From an uncultured Lachnospiraceae bacterium (GTDB lineage Bacteria > Bacillota > Clostridia > Lachnospirales > Lachnospiraceae), in contig CAJUBP010000052.1 in NCBI GenBank assembly GCA_910584585.1, positions 1 to 32,533 on the forward strand: 32,533 nt of DNA. The letters are read 5' to 3'. The notes under the pieces were generated by a model. It saw only the letters and a program-made list of their open reading frames with translations, made no database searches and was not told the DNA's origin. A program made the translations under genes and the position numbers. This document shows, one piece after another, positions 1-8,474 of this stretch (position 1 is the stretch's first letter; each line of letters begins with the position of its first letter).

Positions 1-13
1 TAACTATTAACCA

Positions 14-31
14 GTAGTCATTCTTGACTAC
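14..31. promoter_or_regulatory. Perfect inverted repeat upstream of the LRR surface-protein gene
   Basis: GTAGTCA (14-20) and TGACTAC (25-31) form a perfect 7-bp inverted repeat around a 4-nt centre, just upstream of a -10-like TATACT (40-45) and the AGGAGG ribosome-binding site (46-51). No -35 box sits at normal spacing from that -10, so the promoter call is weak. The palindrome could be an operator or a small hairpin. The window begins 13 bp upstream, so the full control region is not visible. Confidence 0.35.
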
Positions 32-61
32 ACCATTATTATACTAGGAGGAACATGGGGA

Positions 62-3000
62 ATGAGAAAAAATAGGATGTTGAAAAGTATGATGGCAGTG
101 CTTATGAGTATGGCATTGCTGGCTCCGGGGCCGGCAGTGTTGGCGGAGGAAGTGAGTCAGGAAGAAAATGTATGTGCGGCGGTATCGAATGGAGAACGGG
201 TATCAACAATAGATAAAGATGGATATCTTATCAATGATAGCGGAATTTTGGAATCTTATGCAGGAGATGCGGAAGAATTGGTTATACCGGATACAGTAAA
301 AGAAATTAGAGGATATGCATTTGCAAATAAGGAAAACATAAGAAGTGTAGTGATTCCAAATACAGTAACCGAAATCGGGAATAACGCATTTGAAGGATGT
401 ATTAATTTAGAGGAAATTACCATAGCATACGGATTAACGAAAATAAAATATAGGGCATTTTCCGGTTGTGTCAGCCTGTCAAAAATAGAAATTCCAGAAA
501 GCGTAACATTTATGGAGCATGAGACCTTTAAAGGCTGCAGTAAATTAGCCGAGGTAAATATTCCAGGCAAAATAACAAAATTGGAATGGAATTTGTTCGG
601 TGACTGCATCGCGTTGTCCAAAATAGAGATTCCCGATAACATAACAAGTATCGGTTCCAGTGTATTTGGGAATTGTACAGGCTTAACAGAAATTGAGATT
701 TCAGCTAATGTGGAGGAAATTTCAAGTACGGCATTTGCTGGGTGCAGTAACCTTACAAGGATAACAGTGGCGGAAGAAAACAGCAATTATGCAGGAGTCG
801 CCGGTGGTTTATATAATAAAGAAAAAACGGAGATTCTTGCATATCCCGGGGCGAAAGAAAATGTGACGATTCCGGAAGGAATAACAAAAATTGGATCCAG
901 CGCATTTAGCAGTTGTGAAGAGTTAACAAGCGTAGAACTGCCGGATAGTGTGACTGCGATTGGAAGCGATGCATTTTCCGGTTGCAGCAGTTTGAAAAAA
1001 ATAAATATACCTGATAGTGTGGAAATTATCGAAGAAAGCGCGTTTCAATACTGTGCAAGCCTGCCTGAGATAATCTTACCTTTCGGCATAACAGAGATAA
1101 AATCATATACATTTAAAAATTGCAGTGGGTTAAAGACGGTAAATATACCAGATAATGTGGAAGTGATTGGAATGTATGCTTTTCAAAATTGCAGCAGCCT
1201 GGATGAGATAAAGCTTCCGGAGTGGTTAAAAAAGATCCAGGAAGGAGCGTTTTCTGGATGTAAAAGTTTAACAAGCATAGACATTCCGGAGTATGTGACA
1301 GAAATAAACAGTAAAATATTTTCAAATTGCGGTAATCTGGAGCGAATAAATGTATCAGAAGATAATCTTGACTATAAGAGTATAGACGGCTGCTTATACA
1401 ATGGACAGGGAACAGTGCTGTGTGTTTGTCCAGGGGCTAAAACGGAAATTAAGATACCTGACGGTGTGTCATACATAGGAAATGCTGCGTTTTCAGACTG
1501 CAATAAATTATCGGAAGTGAAGATACCATGGAGTGTGATCTGTATCGGAGATTCTGCGTTTGGTGGCTGCAATGGTTTGACCAGTATTAGTTTGTCTGAA
1601 AATATTACGGAAATATGGGATTTTGCGTTTATAGGCTGCGAAAATCTAAGAAGCATCAATATTCCCAGCGGCGTGACACGGATTCCCCGATGGACATTTT
1701 TGAATTGTAAAAGTTTGGAGCGTGTAAGTATTGCGGCAGAAGAGATAATGATAGGCGATAAGGCATTTTATGGCTGCTCCAGCTTAACAGGAATTAGTTT
1801 TCAGGGGGAAATAGGGAGAGTAGGAAGCGAAACATTCAAAGGCTGTGACAATTTAACATTTTACGGAAAGAGCAGTTCAAATGTTGAGAGCCGCGCAAAG
1901 GCAGAGGGAGTTTATTTTTCCGCGGCGGAAGAGCCGTGGACAGTGCCAAGCGACATTTCTGTCTGCAAAATCGCGTTAGAACAAAACTCATTTCCGTATA
2001 CAGGTTCCGCCCAGACTCCTGAGGTTTATCTGGAAAATGGAGACAATGCTTTGGAAGAAAATAAGGATTACACCGTTTCTTACAAAGATAATATTAACGT
2101 AGGAACAGGCCAGGTTATCATCACAGGAACAGGAAACTATACTGGAACAGTAATTCAGGAATTTACAATTACAGGAACGCAGCCAGGAGGCGCTGATCCG
2201 GGAAATCCAGATACAGATATTACCAATCCAACAGCCAAAGAACTTTCATCCTGCCAGATTACGGTAACTCCAGTTTCCTACACTTATGACGGAACCGCCA
2301 AAACTCCTGCTGTCACTGTCAAAGATGGGACAGCCACGTTGAAAGCAGGAACCCATTACAAAACAGAATACAAAGACAACATTAAAGTTGGGACAGCCAA
2401 GGTCATTCTCACAGGCATCGGAAATTATAAAGGAACTGTTACAAAAACATTCCAAATACAGAGTGCGTCCCAGAATAATTCCGCCGGCGGCTCCCAGAAT
2501 GACTCGAAAAACGATTCCAAGAACAATACTGGAAATCTGAGCTGCGGGAAAACAACTTACAAAAAAGTATACGGCGATAAACCATTTACTCTGAGTATTG
2601 CCTTGAAAGATTCAAAAGCCGCAGTTACCTGCGCCAGTTCCAACAAAAAAGTGGTATCTGTGGACAACAAAGGAAAAGTGTCCATGAAAGGAACCGGAAT
2701 TGCCGTTATAACCGTTCAGGCCGGCGCAGTTGGAAATTATAAGGCAGAGAGTATCAAAATTACAGTGGAAGTCAGTCCCAAAAGGCAGGCCATCAAGTCC
2801 CTGAAAGCAGAAAAAGGAAGGAAGTTAAAGGTAAGTTGGAAAAAAGATAAGCAGGCCACAGGCTATCAGATCCAGTACAGCACAGATAAGAAATTAAAAA
2901 AAGGATCAAAGACGGTTAACATAAGAAAAAATAAAACGATTGCCAAGACCATCCCGAAATTGAAAGCCGGGAAAAAATATTATGTGCGGGCGCGTTCTTA

Positions 3001-3088
3001 CAAGGACGCAAAAATAAATGGAAAGACCAGAAAGTTGTATGGCGCGTGGAGTAAAGTAAAGACTAGCAAAAGCGTAAAAAATAAATGA
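62..3088 (+). CDS. Secreted BspA-like leucine-rich-repeat surface protein with MBG, Big_2 and FnIII domains
   Basis: A 1008-aa protein with a signal peptide (about residues 1-28, cleavage after VLA). Residues about 45-620 are tandem LRR_5 (BspA/TpLRR) repeats of roughly 23 aa, with recurring IPDxVTxIGxxAFxGCxxL patterns and two 'LYN...PGA' inserts. Next come two MBG-like beta domains (about 631-705 and 725-801, each with GxGNYxGT), a Big_2-like domain (about 825-905) and a basic C-terminal FnIII-like domain (about 910-1008, with GKKYYVRARSY). No LPXTG or transmembrane anchor is seen, so it is probably secreted or held non-covalently. ATG 62 is chosen because AGGAGG (46-51) lies 10 nt upstream; the ATG at 55 reaches a stop after six codons. 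In this family such proteins often bind host or bacterial ligands; the ligand here is unknown. Confidence 0.88.
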   Translation: MRKNRMLKSMMAVLMSMALLAPGPAVLAEEVSQEENVCAAVSNGERVSTIDKDGYLINDSGILESYAGDAEELVIPDTVKEIRGYAFANKENIRSVVIPNTVTEIGNNAFEGCINLEEITIAYGLTKIKYRAFSGCVSLSKIEIPESVTFMEHETFKGCSKLAEVNIPGKITKLEWNLFGDCIALSKIEIPDNITSIGSSVFGNCTGLTEIEISANVEEISSTAFAGCSNLTRITVAEENSNYAGVAGGLYNKEKTEILAYPGAKENVTIPEGITKIGSSAFSSCEELTSVELPDSVTAIGSDAFSGCSSLKKINIPDSVEIIEESAFQYCASLPEIILPFGITEIKSYTFKNCSGLKTVNIPDNVEVIGMYAFQNCSSLDEIKLPEWLKKIQEGAFSGCKSLTSIDIPEYVTEINSKIFSNCGNLERINVSEDNLDYKSIDGCLYNGQGTVLCVCPGAKTEIKIPDGVSYIGNAAFSDCNKLSEVKIPWSVICIGDSAFGGCNGLTSISLSENITEIWDFAFIGCENLRSINIPSGVTRIPRWTFLNCKSLERVSIAAEEIMIGDKAFYGCSSLTGISFQGEIGRVGSETFKGCDNLTFYGKSSSNVESRAKAEGVYFSAAEEPWTVPSDISVCKIALEQNSFPYTGSAQTPEVYLENGDNALEENKDYTVSYKDNINVGTGQVIITGTGNYTGTVIQEFTITGTQPGGADPGNPDTDITNPTAKELSSCQITVTPVSYTYDGTAKTPAVTVKDGTATLKAGTHYKTEYKDNIKVGTAKVILTGIGNYKGTVTKTFQIQSASQNNSAGGSQNDSKNDSKNNTGNLSCGKTTYKKVYGDKPFTLSIALKDSKAAVTCASSNKKVVSVDNKGKVSMKGTGIAVITVQAGAVGNYKAESIKITVEVSPKRQAIKSLKAEKGRKLKVSWKKDKQATGYQIQYSTDKKLKKGSKTVNIRKNKTIAKTIPKLKAGKKYYVRARSYKDAKINGKTRKLYGAWSKVKTSKSVKNK

Positions 3089-3175
3089 TATGAGTTTGCA
3101 GCGTGAATTTTGAAAATATAAAGATGATAGGGAGCGGTACGGAGCAAAATGATTCATGTGTGAAAGAGGGATAAA

Positions 3176-3899
3176 ATGAGGAAAAAAATACTGTCTGTAT
3201 ATTATTGCTTCTAATCAGACATTTACAACTACGCCAAACGACGGATATGGCGTAGAAAAAGTGCTGGTAGATGGCAGAGACACAGGTGCATTGACAAGTT
3301 ACACTTTTGAGACCACTATTGCGGCTACGGCGCAGGATGGAAGCGGTGTGTCGGCTACTTGCAAAGTGACAGTCAGGGAAATGGAAGATTCTGAAGAACA
3401 GAAACAGCCAGATGCTTCAAAAAAACATGACCAGCAGATGATACAAAAGAAGGGAAGGGTGTTAACAGATGCTTCTACGAAAGCGATATATAAAGTAGTA
3501 AAGCAAGGTAAAGTAGATGGAAATTCTGTAAAAGGCGCCGAAATCGAATTTGTAAAGCCAATTGGGAAAGCGGTGTCTGTAGAAGTACGAGATAAAGTAA
3601 GGATTAAAGGTGTGGAGTATAAAATAATTTCCATTGCGCCGAATGCCTTTAAAAGCAGCAAGAAATTGGTTTCGCTGAAAATGGGGAAAAATATTCGAAT
3701 CATAGGTTCAAATGCCTGCAACGGATGTAAGAAATTAAAGAATGTTATCATTGGAAAAAATGTTACAACAATTAATAGCAAGGCATTTAAAGGAATTTAT
3801 ACAAAAGCAGTTGTCAAAGTTCCCGGTAAAAAATTAAGATCTTATAAGAGTTTATTAAGAGCAAGGGGGATAAGTAAAAAAGCAAAGATTAAGAAATAA
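3176..3899 (+). pseudogene. Decayed LRR surface-protein gene (signal-peptide stub, InlB-like fragment and LRR cap)
   Basis: A ribosome-binding site and ATG at 3176 open a signal-peptide-like start (MRKKILSVYY) that hits TAA at 3212-3214. From 3213 another frame encodes a fragment matching the end of an InlB-like repeat (PNDGYGVEKVLVDG...SYTFE) and the end of a Big_2 domain (GSGVSATCKVTV). A basic linker follows, then the typical last LRR_5 repeats and cap (AFKSSKKLVSLKMGKN, KVPGKKLRSYK), ending at TAA 3899. The longest open frame starts at GTG 3261 without a Shine-Dalgarno. This looks like a larger surface-protein gene that lost most of its middle and shifted frame. Expression of the 212-aa fragment cannot be excluded. 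Confidence 0.7.
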
Positions 3900-3911
3900 G
3901 TTTATGACAAG

Positions 3912-3944
3912 ATGGCTGTATTATTTTAATACGGCCATTTATTG
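3912..3944 (+). terminator. Probable terminator of the decayed LRR gene
   Basis: ATGGCTGTATTA (3912-3923) and TAATACGGCCAT (3927-3938) form a 12-bp stem with one G-U wobble and a TTT loop, followed by TTATT, 12 nt after the LRR fragment's stop codon. The U tract is short. It probably marks the original 3' end of that gene. Confidence 0.55.
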
Positions 3945-3945
3945 G

Positions 3946-4110
3946 AAAATGCACAAGGGTCGTACCACATCCCAAACCCTGTCCAAATTAAAACTAGGCA
4001 GGAAATACTACGTGCGGATTCGAGCCTACAAAAATGCAAGGAGCAACTGTAAAACTATGAAGATTTTCTCCAACTGGTCAAAGGCTCAAAAAGTAACCAC
4101 TCAAAAATGA
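3946..4110 (+). pseudogene. FnIII domain remnant
   Basis: Downstream of the hairpin an open frame encodes TSQTLSKLKLGRKYYVRIRAYK...NWSKAQKVTTQK. This is the last half of the same FnIII-like domain that ends the 62-3088 protein (GKKYYVRARSY...GAWSKVK). The frame opens at ATG 3904 inside the hairpin, with no ribosome-binding site and no signal peptide. I read it as a leftover 3' end of another paralogue, placed here by deletion or recombination. Confidence 0.65.
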
Positions 4111-4189
4111 GAAAAGATAAAACACAAAAAGCAGTAACAAAAAAGTAGCGGCATAAAAACAAAAAATGAAAAAGAGAGGACGCAAACAT

Positions 4190-5155
4190 ATGAAAACAAT
4201 CAAACGTCTCCTGACAATTTTTCTGGCTGTTCTCTTGGCTTGTTCCGCTCCGGCCGCCTCTTTTGAGGCAGCCGCCGCACCCAAAATGCCAGAGCTGAAC
4301 GCCAAAGTCACAGAGAAAAATATTCTGAAAATTTTAGATAAATATGATAAAGACGGGGCTTATGTTTTTAGAAGCCAGATGAACGCAGGAAAAAATGTTC
4401 TTGGATGGTTTACCGGAAAAAGAATTATCGATGATATCGACAGCGCTATTCATGAAATTACACATGGATTCAGTGCTAATCAGCCGTATAAAACAGATTA
4501 TTTTGTGGGAAACCAAAAAAGTATCCCGGTGGAACATACCTTAGTCTGTTATACAAAGTATATGGCGCCAACGATTCCGAAGCGTCTCAGAACCTTTCGG
4601 TACAAAACTTATATTTCTGAGCCGGATCCATATCTGAGCGCTAATCTGGATGGAGTTTACGGTTTGCTGGATGAATTTATGGCTTATCGGATGGGAATGA
4701 GCACGATGACTGCATTATATCCATATCTAGTTTCCCAGAAAGCTAACTGGAGCGCGTGGAAAGTATTTGTTGCTAACTGTGAGAATAATAGGCTGGCTTA
4801 TACTGAATTTAAATACTATATTCTTCATTATCTCTATTTTGTCAAACAGCGTTTGCCGGAAGTTTATCAGGGAATTGTCGATAATCGGCAGTTTTGTAAA
4901 GCTTACCGTAGATTAGAGAATAGTTTTGTGAAGCTGATCAAAACCTATGAAAAAGATTTGAAAAAGCTGCAAAAAGTTATGAAGCGTCAGGGGCATGTTT
5001 TGGAGGTAAATGACAGATATGTAATGTATTGGCAGAATGAAGAAGAGGGAATAGGTATTACCCGCTTCACAGCCGATTATGAGAAACTTCAGAAAGAAAT
5101 AAAAAAGAACAAATACAGCTCCATTCATCGGAAATTGGTATCAAAAGGAAAGTAA
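4190..5155 (+). CDS. Secreted putative zinc metallopeptidase (HEITH motif)
   Basis: A 321-aa protein with a clear signal peptide (MKTIKRLLTIFLAVLLACSA, cleavage near the AAA stretch at about residue 30). ATG 4190 is preferred over the in-frame ATG 4166 because GAGAGGA (4174-4180) lies 9 nt upstream and the signal peptide then begins at the start. HEITH (residues 88-92) fits the HExxH zinc-binding motif. A downstream LLDEFMAYR segment places Glu162 where gluzincin peptidases carry the third zinc ligand, so a secreted gluzincin-like peptidase is plausible. I recognise no named family from the rest, which is helical and basic near the C-terminus. The next gene starts 39 nt downstream on the same strand, suggesting co-transcription. 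A catalytically dead cell-surface protein is the alternative. Confidence 0.6.
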   Translation: MKTIKRLLTIFLAVLLACSAPAASFEAAAAPKMPELNAKVTEKNILKILDKYDKDGAYVFRSQMNAGKNVLGWFTGKRIIDDIDSAIHEITHGFSANQPYKTDYFVGNQKSIPVEHTLVCYTKYMAPTIPKRLRTFRYKTYISEPDPYLSANLDGVYGLLDEFMAYRMGMSTMTALYPYLVSQKANWSAWKVFVANCENNRLAYTEFKYYILHYLYFVKQRLPEVYQGIVDNRQFCKAYRRLENSFVKLIKTYEKDLKKLQKVMKRQGHVLEVNDRYVMYWQNEEEGIGITRFTADYEKLQKEIKKNKYSSIHRKLVSKGK

Positions 5156-5194
5156 CGCGAATTTGTATGGTTTACCAGAGAAAGGAGAGAGAAT

Positions 5195-7540
5195 ATGAAA
5201 CGATATTGGAAAAAGACCCTCTCAATGTTTTTAGCCGCTGCAATAGCGGCAGCCAGCTATGTGCTGCCCGTATCAGCCAAAGAGGCGGTGCCCAAGCCGG
5301 TAATATTCACAGAAACAATCACAGATTCCACCGTAAGCCTGCAAGTGTACGGCGCCAAAAATTCCACCTTGTACATTAAATGCGGCAAAAAGACAGTGGC
5401 TAAGAAAAAGTATATAGAAGAAAGTGTAAAAACCATAAAAATAAAACCTCAAAAGGCTGGCAGTACTTTAAAGTTTTATTCCTGCCAATCCGGCGGCAGG
5501 AGCGCGTCCGTAAAAAAGAAAGTCAAAAAACTTTCTTCGCAAAAAGTCTCAAAGAACATAAAGAAGCCGGTGATCTCTTCTGGCGCTGTAAAGTCTACAG
5601 ATTCAAAGATACGAATAAAGGGATACAAAGATACGGAATTGTACATTAAAAATGACAGCAATAAAGTAATCAATACCGTAAAATATACCAAAACCGGAAA
5701 GAAAACAGTTTATATTCCGGAGCAGGATGACACAGGAACTCTGTATTTTTATCTGGTGAAAGGAAACCGGCGCAGCGCAGCGGTAAGAAAGACTGTGAAA
5801 GATGTCACGCCGCCGGTAAAACCCTTTGTATCAGAACAGGATGATTCTACCCTGTGGATAAAAGGGGATTTGGGGAGCGCCGTCTATATAAAATACGGAA
5901 CGAAAGACTCTTTTTCCAGAGAAGGTATAATTACCGGCAGAAAAGGAATTGTAATTTCCGGACTGGAACCCAACAGAAGAGGATACTACTATGTGAAACT
6001 AAAAGACGCCGGCGGGAACTTCGGGCCTGTGAAAAAAGTGAAATCTGACTTTTTCGAGGAACCGGACGACTGGGATGACGACTGGAATGATGATCCGGAA
6101 GAACCTGCGAAGCCGGAAGAGCCGAAGCAGCCAGAGCAGCCGGAAAAACCGGAAGAACCGGTTGTAGAATATTCCTATACTATAACCCCTTTGCTTCCGC
6201 CTTTTAATACGTATTTCTATGTACAGACGGATAATCCGGATCCTTCTGAGATCCGTTTTATCGACAGGGACAGCATATATTACGAATCCTGGAGTGTACC
6301 GTCAGCGCTGAAACCCGTAGAGAGGCGTTTTATCGATGTAGCTTATGAAAACAAGGAAACAGGCAGGGTCAAAGGCGGCTACATTTTTGTAAATACGGGA
6401 GCGGGACTGGATGGAGGCAGCTTGATTCTGCAGAAAAAAGACGGCACAAGTTATACAGATACGAAAACAGTGGTATCCTGCCCTCAGGTCAAAGGCTACC
6501 GGGAGTATTTGATGGACACTTATATGAAGCCGGAGAATAGTTTTTTTGAGAATATGGACGCCATTCAGAACGGATTGAATTCAATTGCGCTGTACCCCCG
6601 GGGAGCAAAAGATATCAGCAAGGTAAATGAAGACACTCCTTATCCATTGCTTGCAGTTTCTCCCTATCCGGAACTTGGGCTGAATGAACATTTCCAGATG
6701 TATGAAAAAACAGAAGATCCCATGTTTGTAAGTTACCTGTATCCATACGTATTAGATTCGCTGGCATTTCCCTCTGTTTTGTCCGCAATAGCGGAACATC
6801 TTGATCCTGATTGCAAAGTAGAGTGGAGTTCCATGCATTACATGATTAAAATTACAAAAGATGGAGAGACGCGTTACTATGGAGGCTCTGGAAACGGTGG
6901 TTCCGAACCTGTGTACAGTAACCATATCGAACAGCTTTTCCTGTTTGACGGTTCTGAAAAAGATTATGTAGGGAAATCTACATTAGAAAATATATGGGAG
7001 AAAAATTACGAATACGGAGAATATGCCAGAGAAGACGCCGCCGCATACAGAGATTTGCTTCGAGGGAAGGCCTTTTCGGAGGCAATAGGTCTGGGAAGCT
7101 GGATTCGTGTGGGAACGGAAGGCGGATATGTAAGCTCCTATGCCTATGTGACCCAGGGCAGTGTGTATACAGAGGGCAAGATCCCGTACTCTGTCGAAAA
7201 TGTGTGGGTAGACGGCCGTTACATAGATATCTGCAATAAGTTTGTGGAAGGAGCAGAATTTTCAGAGCATCCGCAGGCGGATATTATAATACGGAATATG
7301 ACTTATACCGATAAATACCAGAATACCTGCCTTGGCGACGCAAGATATCGATATGATGAAACTAGCGGCTGCTGGCTGTTTCGCGCCGGCGGGTATGAGA
7401 GCGCTGCAGTTGACGAACTGCCGGATGAATTTGTATTGACTCAGGAAGAAGTGTCAGAATCGGGAATAGATCGGAACAAGGACGTGATTCCGTCAGGATT
7501 GGTTTATGACGGGACGGAATATCCCGGGACTCCATATTAA
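5195..7540 (+). CDS. Secreted multidomain protein with Ig-like N-terminal modules, function unknown
   Basis: A 781-aa protein with a signal peptide (cleavage after VSA, about residue 28). ATG 5195 is preceded by AAGGAGAG. Residues about 35-117, 125-203 and 208-283 are three related beta-sandwich-like modules with a recurring 'LYIKxG/LYIKxD ... KTV' pattern, resembling bacterial Ig-like modules in which charged residues alternate. An acidic Asp/Trp stretch and a Pro-Glu-Lys linker (about 288-324) lead to a roughly 455-aa C-terminal region I cannot assign. That region contains many aromatic residues, a GGSGNGGSEP loop and few cysteines. No anchor motif is visible. It follows the HEITH peptidase gene by 39 nt and probably shares its transcript, so the two may act together outside the cell. 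Confidence 0.7.
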   Translation: MKRYWKKTLSMFLAAAIAAASYVLPVSAKEAVPKPVIFTETITDSTVSLQVYGAKNSTLYIKCGKKTVAKKKYIEESVKTIKIKPQKAGSTLKFYSCQSGGRSASVKKKVKKLSSQKVSKNIKKPVISSGAVKSTDSKIRIKGYKDTELYIKNDSNKVINTVKYTKTGKKTVYIPEQDDTGTLYFYLVKGNRRSAAVRKTVKDVTPPVKPFVSEQDDSTLWIKGDLGSAVYIKYGTKDSFSREGIITGRKGIVISGLEPNRRGYYYVKLKDAGGNFGPVKKVKSDFFEEPDDWDDDWNDDPEEPAKPEEPKQPEQPEKPEEPVVEYSYTITPLLPPFNTYFYVQTDNPDPSEIRFIDRDSIYYESWSVPSALKPVERRFIDVAYENKETGRVKGGYIFVNTGAGLDGGSLILQKKDGTSYTDTKTVVSCPQVKGYREYLMDTYMKPENSFFENMDAIQNGLNSIALYPRGAKDISKVNEDTPYPLLAVSPYPELGLNEHFQMYEKTEDPMFVSYLYPYVLDSLAFPSVLSAIAEHLDPDCKVEWSSMHYMIKITKDGETRYYGGSGNGGSEPVYSNHIEQLFLFDGSEKDYVGKSTLENIWEKNYEYGEYAREDAAAYRDLLRGKAFSEAIGLGSWIRVGTEGGYVSSYAYVTQGSVYTEGKIPYSVENVWVDGRYIDICNKFVEGAEFSEHPQADIIIRNMTYTDKYQNTCLGDARYRYDETSGCWLFRAGGYESAAVDELPDEFVLTQEEVSESGIDRNKDVIPSGLVYDGTEYPGTPY

Positions 7541-7569
7541 AATCCCAGCGCTTTCTTTTGAAAAAAGTA

Positions 7570-7598
7570 TTGTCAACAACATTATTAAGAGGTATAAT
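7570..7598 (+). promoter_or_regulatory. Sigma-A promoter of the TetR regulator gene
   Basis: TTGTCA (7570-7575) and a perfect TATAAT (7593-7598) are separated by 17 nt. Transcription should start near 7605, about 40 nt before the TetR start codon. Confidence 0.75.
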
Positions 7599-7645
7599 TT
7601 CAAAAGAAACCAAAATGTACCAAGATATCTTTTTTTGGAGGGAGC

Positions 7646-8248
7646 GTGGTCATTCTGGATGATACCAGAACTCGAATTATTTTTGCAACGATGAAAGTCG
7701 TGCGGCAGTATGGCTTGGAAGGGGCACGCATCCAAAGCGTCAGTAATCAGGCGGGCATTTCCCCCGGGGCTTTGTACCGCTATTTTGAGAGTAAGGATCA
7801 GCTGCTGATTGAGAGTTTTGAATATGTGGATAAACGTGCGGCAGCGATTTTTGATCATCTGAAGTTTGAGCCTCAGACAATGCTCACGGATCCGATAGGG
7901 GCAGTAAAGAGTTTGTGGCAGCCTTACTTCCGGTTTTGGGTGGCGCATCCGGATGAAACAATTTTTTATCACCGTTTTCGGGACAGCGCCTTTTTTCCCA
8001 GGTTTGACATGAGCCGGGATGCATCTTACTTTAATTCTTTTGCCGGGATGGTTCACGATTTTCTGGAAGCTTTTCCGAGTTTGAGACAGATAAATCAGGA
8101 TCTGCTGTGGCTCCACGTACTCAGTACCACGGTGATGTACGCCAAATATGTGGTGGAGGGAGTGCTCACGGATAATCAGGAGACCGAAGACACAGTATTT
8201 CAGCTTTTGACTACCGGTTTGAGCGGTTATTTGAAGTTGGAGCAGTAA
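7646..8248 (+). CDS. TetR/AcrR-family transcriptional regulator
   Basis: A 200-aa protein. The N-terminal helix-turn-helix is typical of TetR: TRTRIIFATMKVVRQYGLEG, then RIQSVSNQAGISPGALYRYFESKDQLL, with the conserved GxLYxYFxSKxxL recognition helix. The C-terminal ligand/dimer domain is divergent and aromatic-rich, so no ligand can be named. The start is uncertain: GTG 7646 lies only 4 nt after GGAGG (7637-7641), and ATT 7652 or CTG 7655 in the same frame would have better spacing. The gene has its own promoter and a terminator, so it is monocistronic. Duplicated sites at 8303 and 8404, in front of the adhesin gene, are candidate operators. I infer that it regulates the adhesin-sortase unit. 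Confidence 0.88.
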   Translation: MVILDDTRTRIIFATMKVVRQYGLEGARIQSVSNQAGISPGALYRYFESKDQLLIESFEYVDKRAAAIFDHLKFEPQTMLTDPIGAVKSLWQPYFRFWVAHPDETIFYHRFRDSAFFPRFDMSRDASYFNSFAGMVHDFLEAFPSLRQINQDLLWLHVLSTTVMYAKYVVEGVLTDNQETEDTVFQLLTTGLSGYLKLEQ

Positions 8249-8271
8249 AAAGGAAAAGAGCAATAAAAACT

Positions 8272-8295
8272 ACCGCTGCAGAGCGGTTTGTTTTT
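8272..8295 (+). terminator. Intrinsic terminator of the TetR gene
   Basis: ACCGCT (8272-8277) and AGCGGT (8282-8287) form a stem with a GCAG loop, followed by TTGTTTTT. It separates the regulator from the adhesin unit. Confidence 0.75.
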
Positions 8296-8302
8296 GAGAA
8301 CT

Positions 8303-8321
8303 GGTAAATAAATGTTTATTT
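8303..8321. promoter_or_regulatory. Palindromic operator candidate, distal copy
   Basis: The 19-bp site GGTAAATAAATGTTTATTT contains a perfect palindrome, AAATAAA and TTTATTT around TG. It matches the site at 8404-8422 at 17 of 19 positions, exactly 101 bp upstream. Candidate TetR-type operator; binding is inferred. Confidence 0.5.
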
Positions 8322-8403
8322 TTGCTGGCAAAAGTCAGTGGTGCAGGTTAGTATTTTTTCAGTTTTTAGGAAGGAGCCGGAAGGCAATTTTTTTTCGAAG
8401 ACA

Positions 8404-8422
8404 GGTAAATGAATGTTTACTT
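8404..8422. promoter_or_regulatory. Operator candidate overlapping the -35 of the adhesin promoter, proximal copy
   Basis: GGTAAATGAATGTTTACTT is the second copy of the 8303 site. It is less symmetric than the first but overlaps the -35-like TTTACT (8416-8421). A repressor bound here would block RNA polymerase. Confidence 0.5.
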
Positions 8423-8445
8423 ACTTTGGGGGGGGGTCAGATAAT
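8416..8445 (+). promoter_or_regulatory. Adhesin promoter with a 9-G tract in the spacer
   Basis: The -35-like TTTACT (8416-8421, four of six matches) and -10 GATAAT (8440-8445, five of six) are 18 nt apart, and nine consecutive G residues (8428-8436) lie in the spacer. The start site would fall near 8452, giving a leader of about 20 nt before ATG 8475. Slippage in the G tract would change promoter spacing. Confidence 0.5.
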
Positions 8446-8474
8446 TGAAATGGAGAGAAGAGGAGGAAATGAAA

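Noticed and set aside
24..45. TTGACT/TATACT as a promoter of the first gene
   Set aside because: The boxes are only 10 nt apart, too close for sigma-A recognition.
7506..7694. Small plus-strand open frame overlapping the TetR start
   Set aside because: It spans the TetR promoter and leader, has no ribosome-binding site and encodes nothing recognisable.
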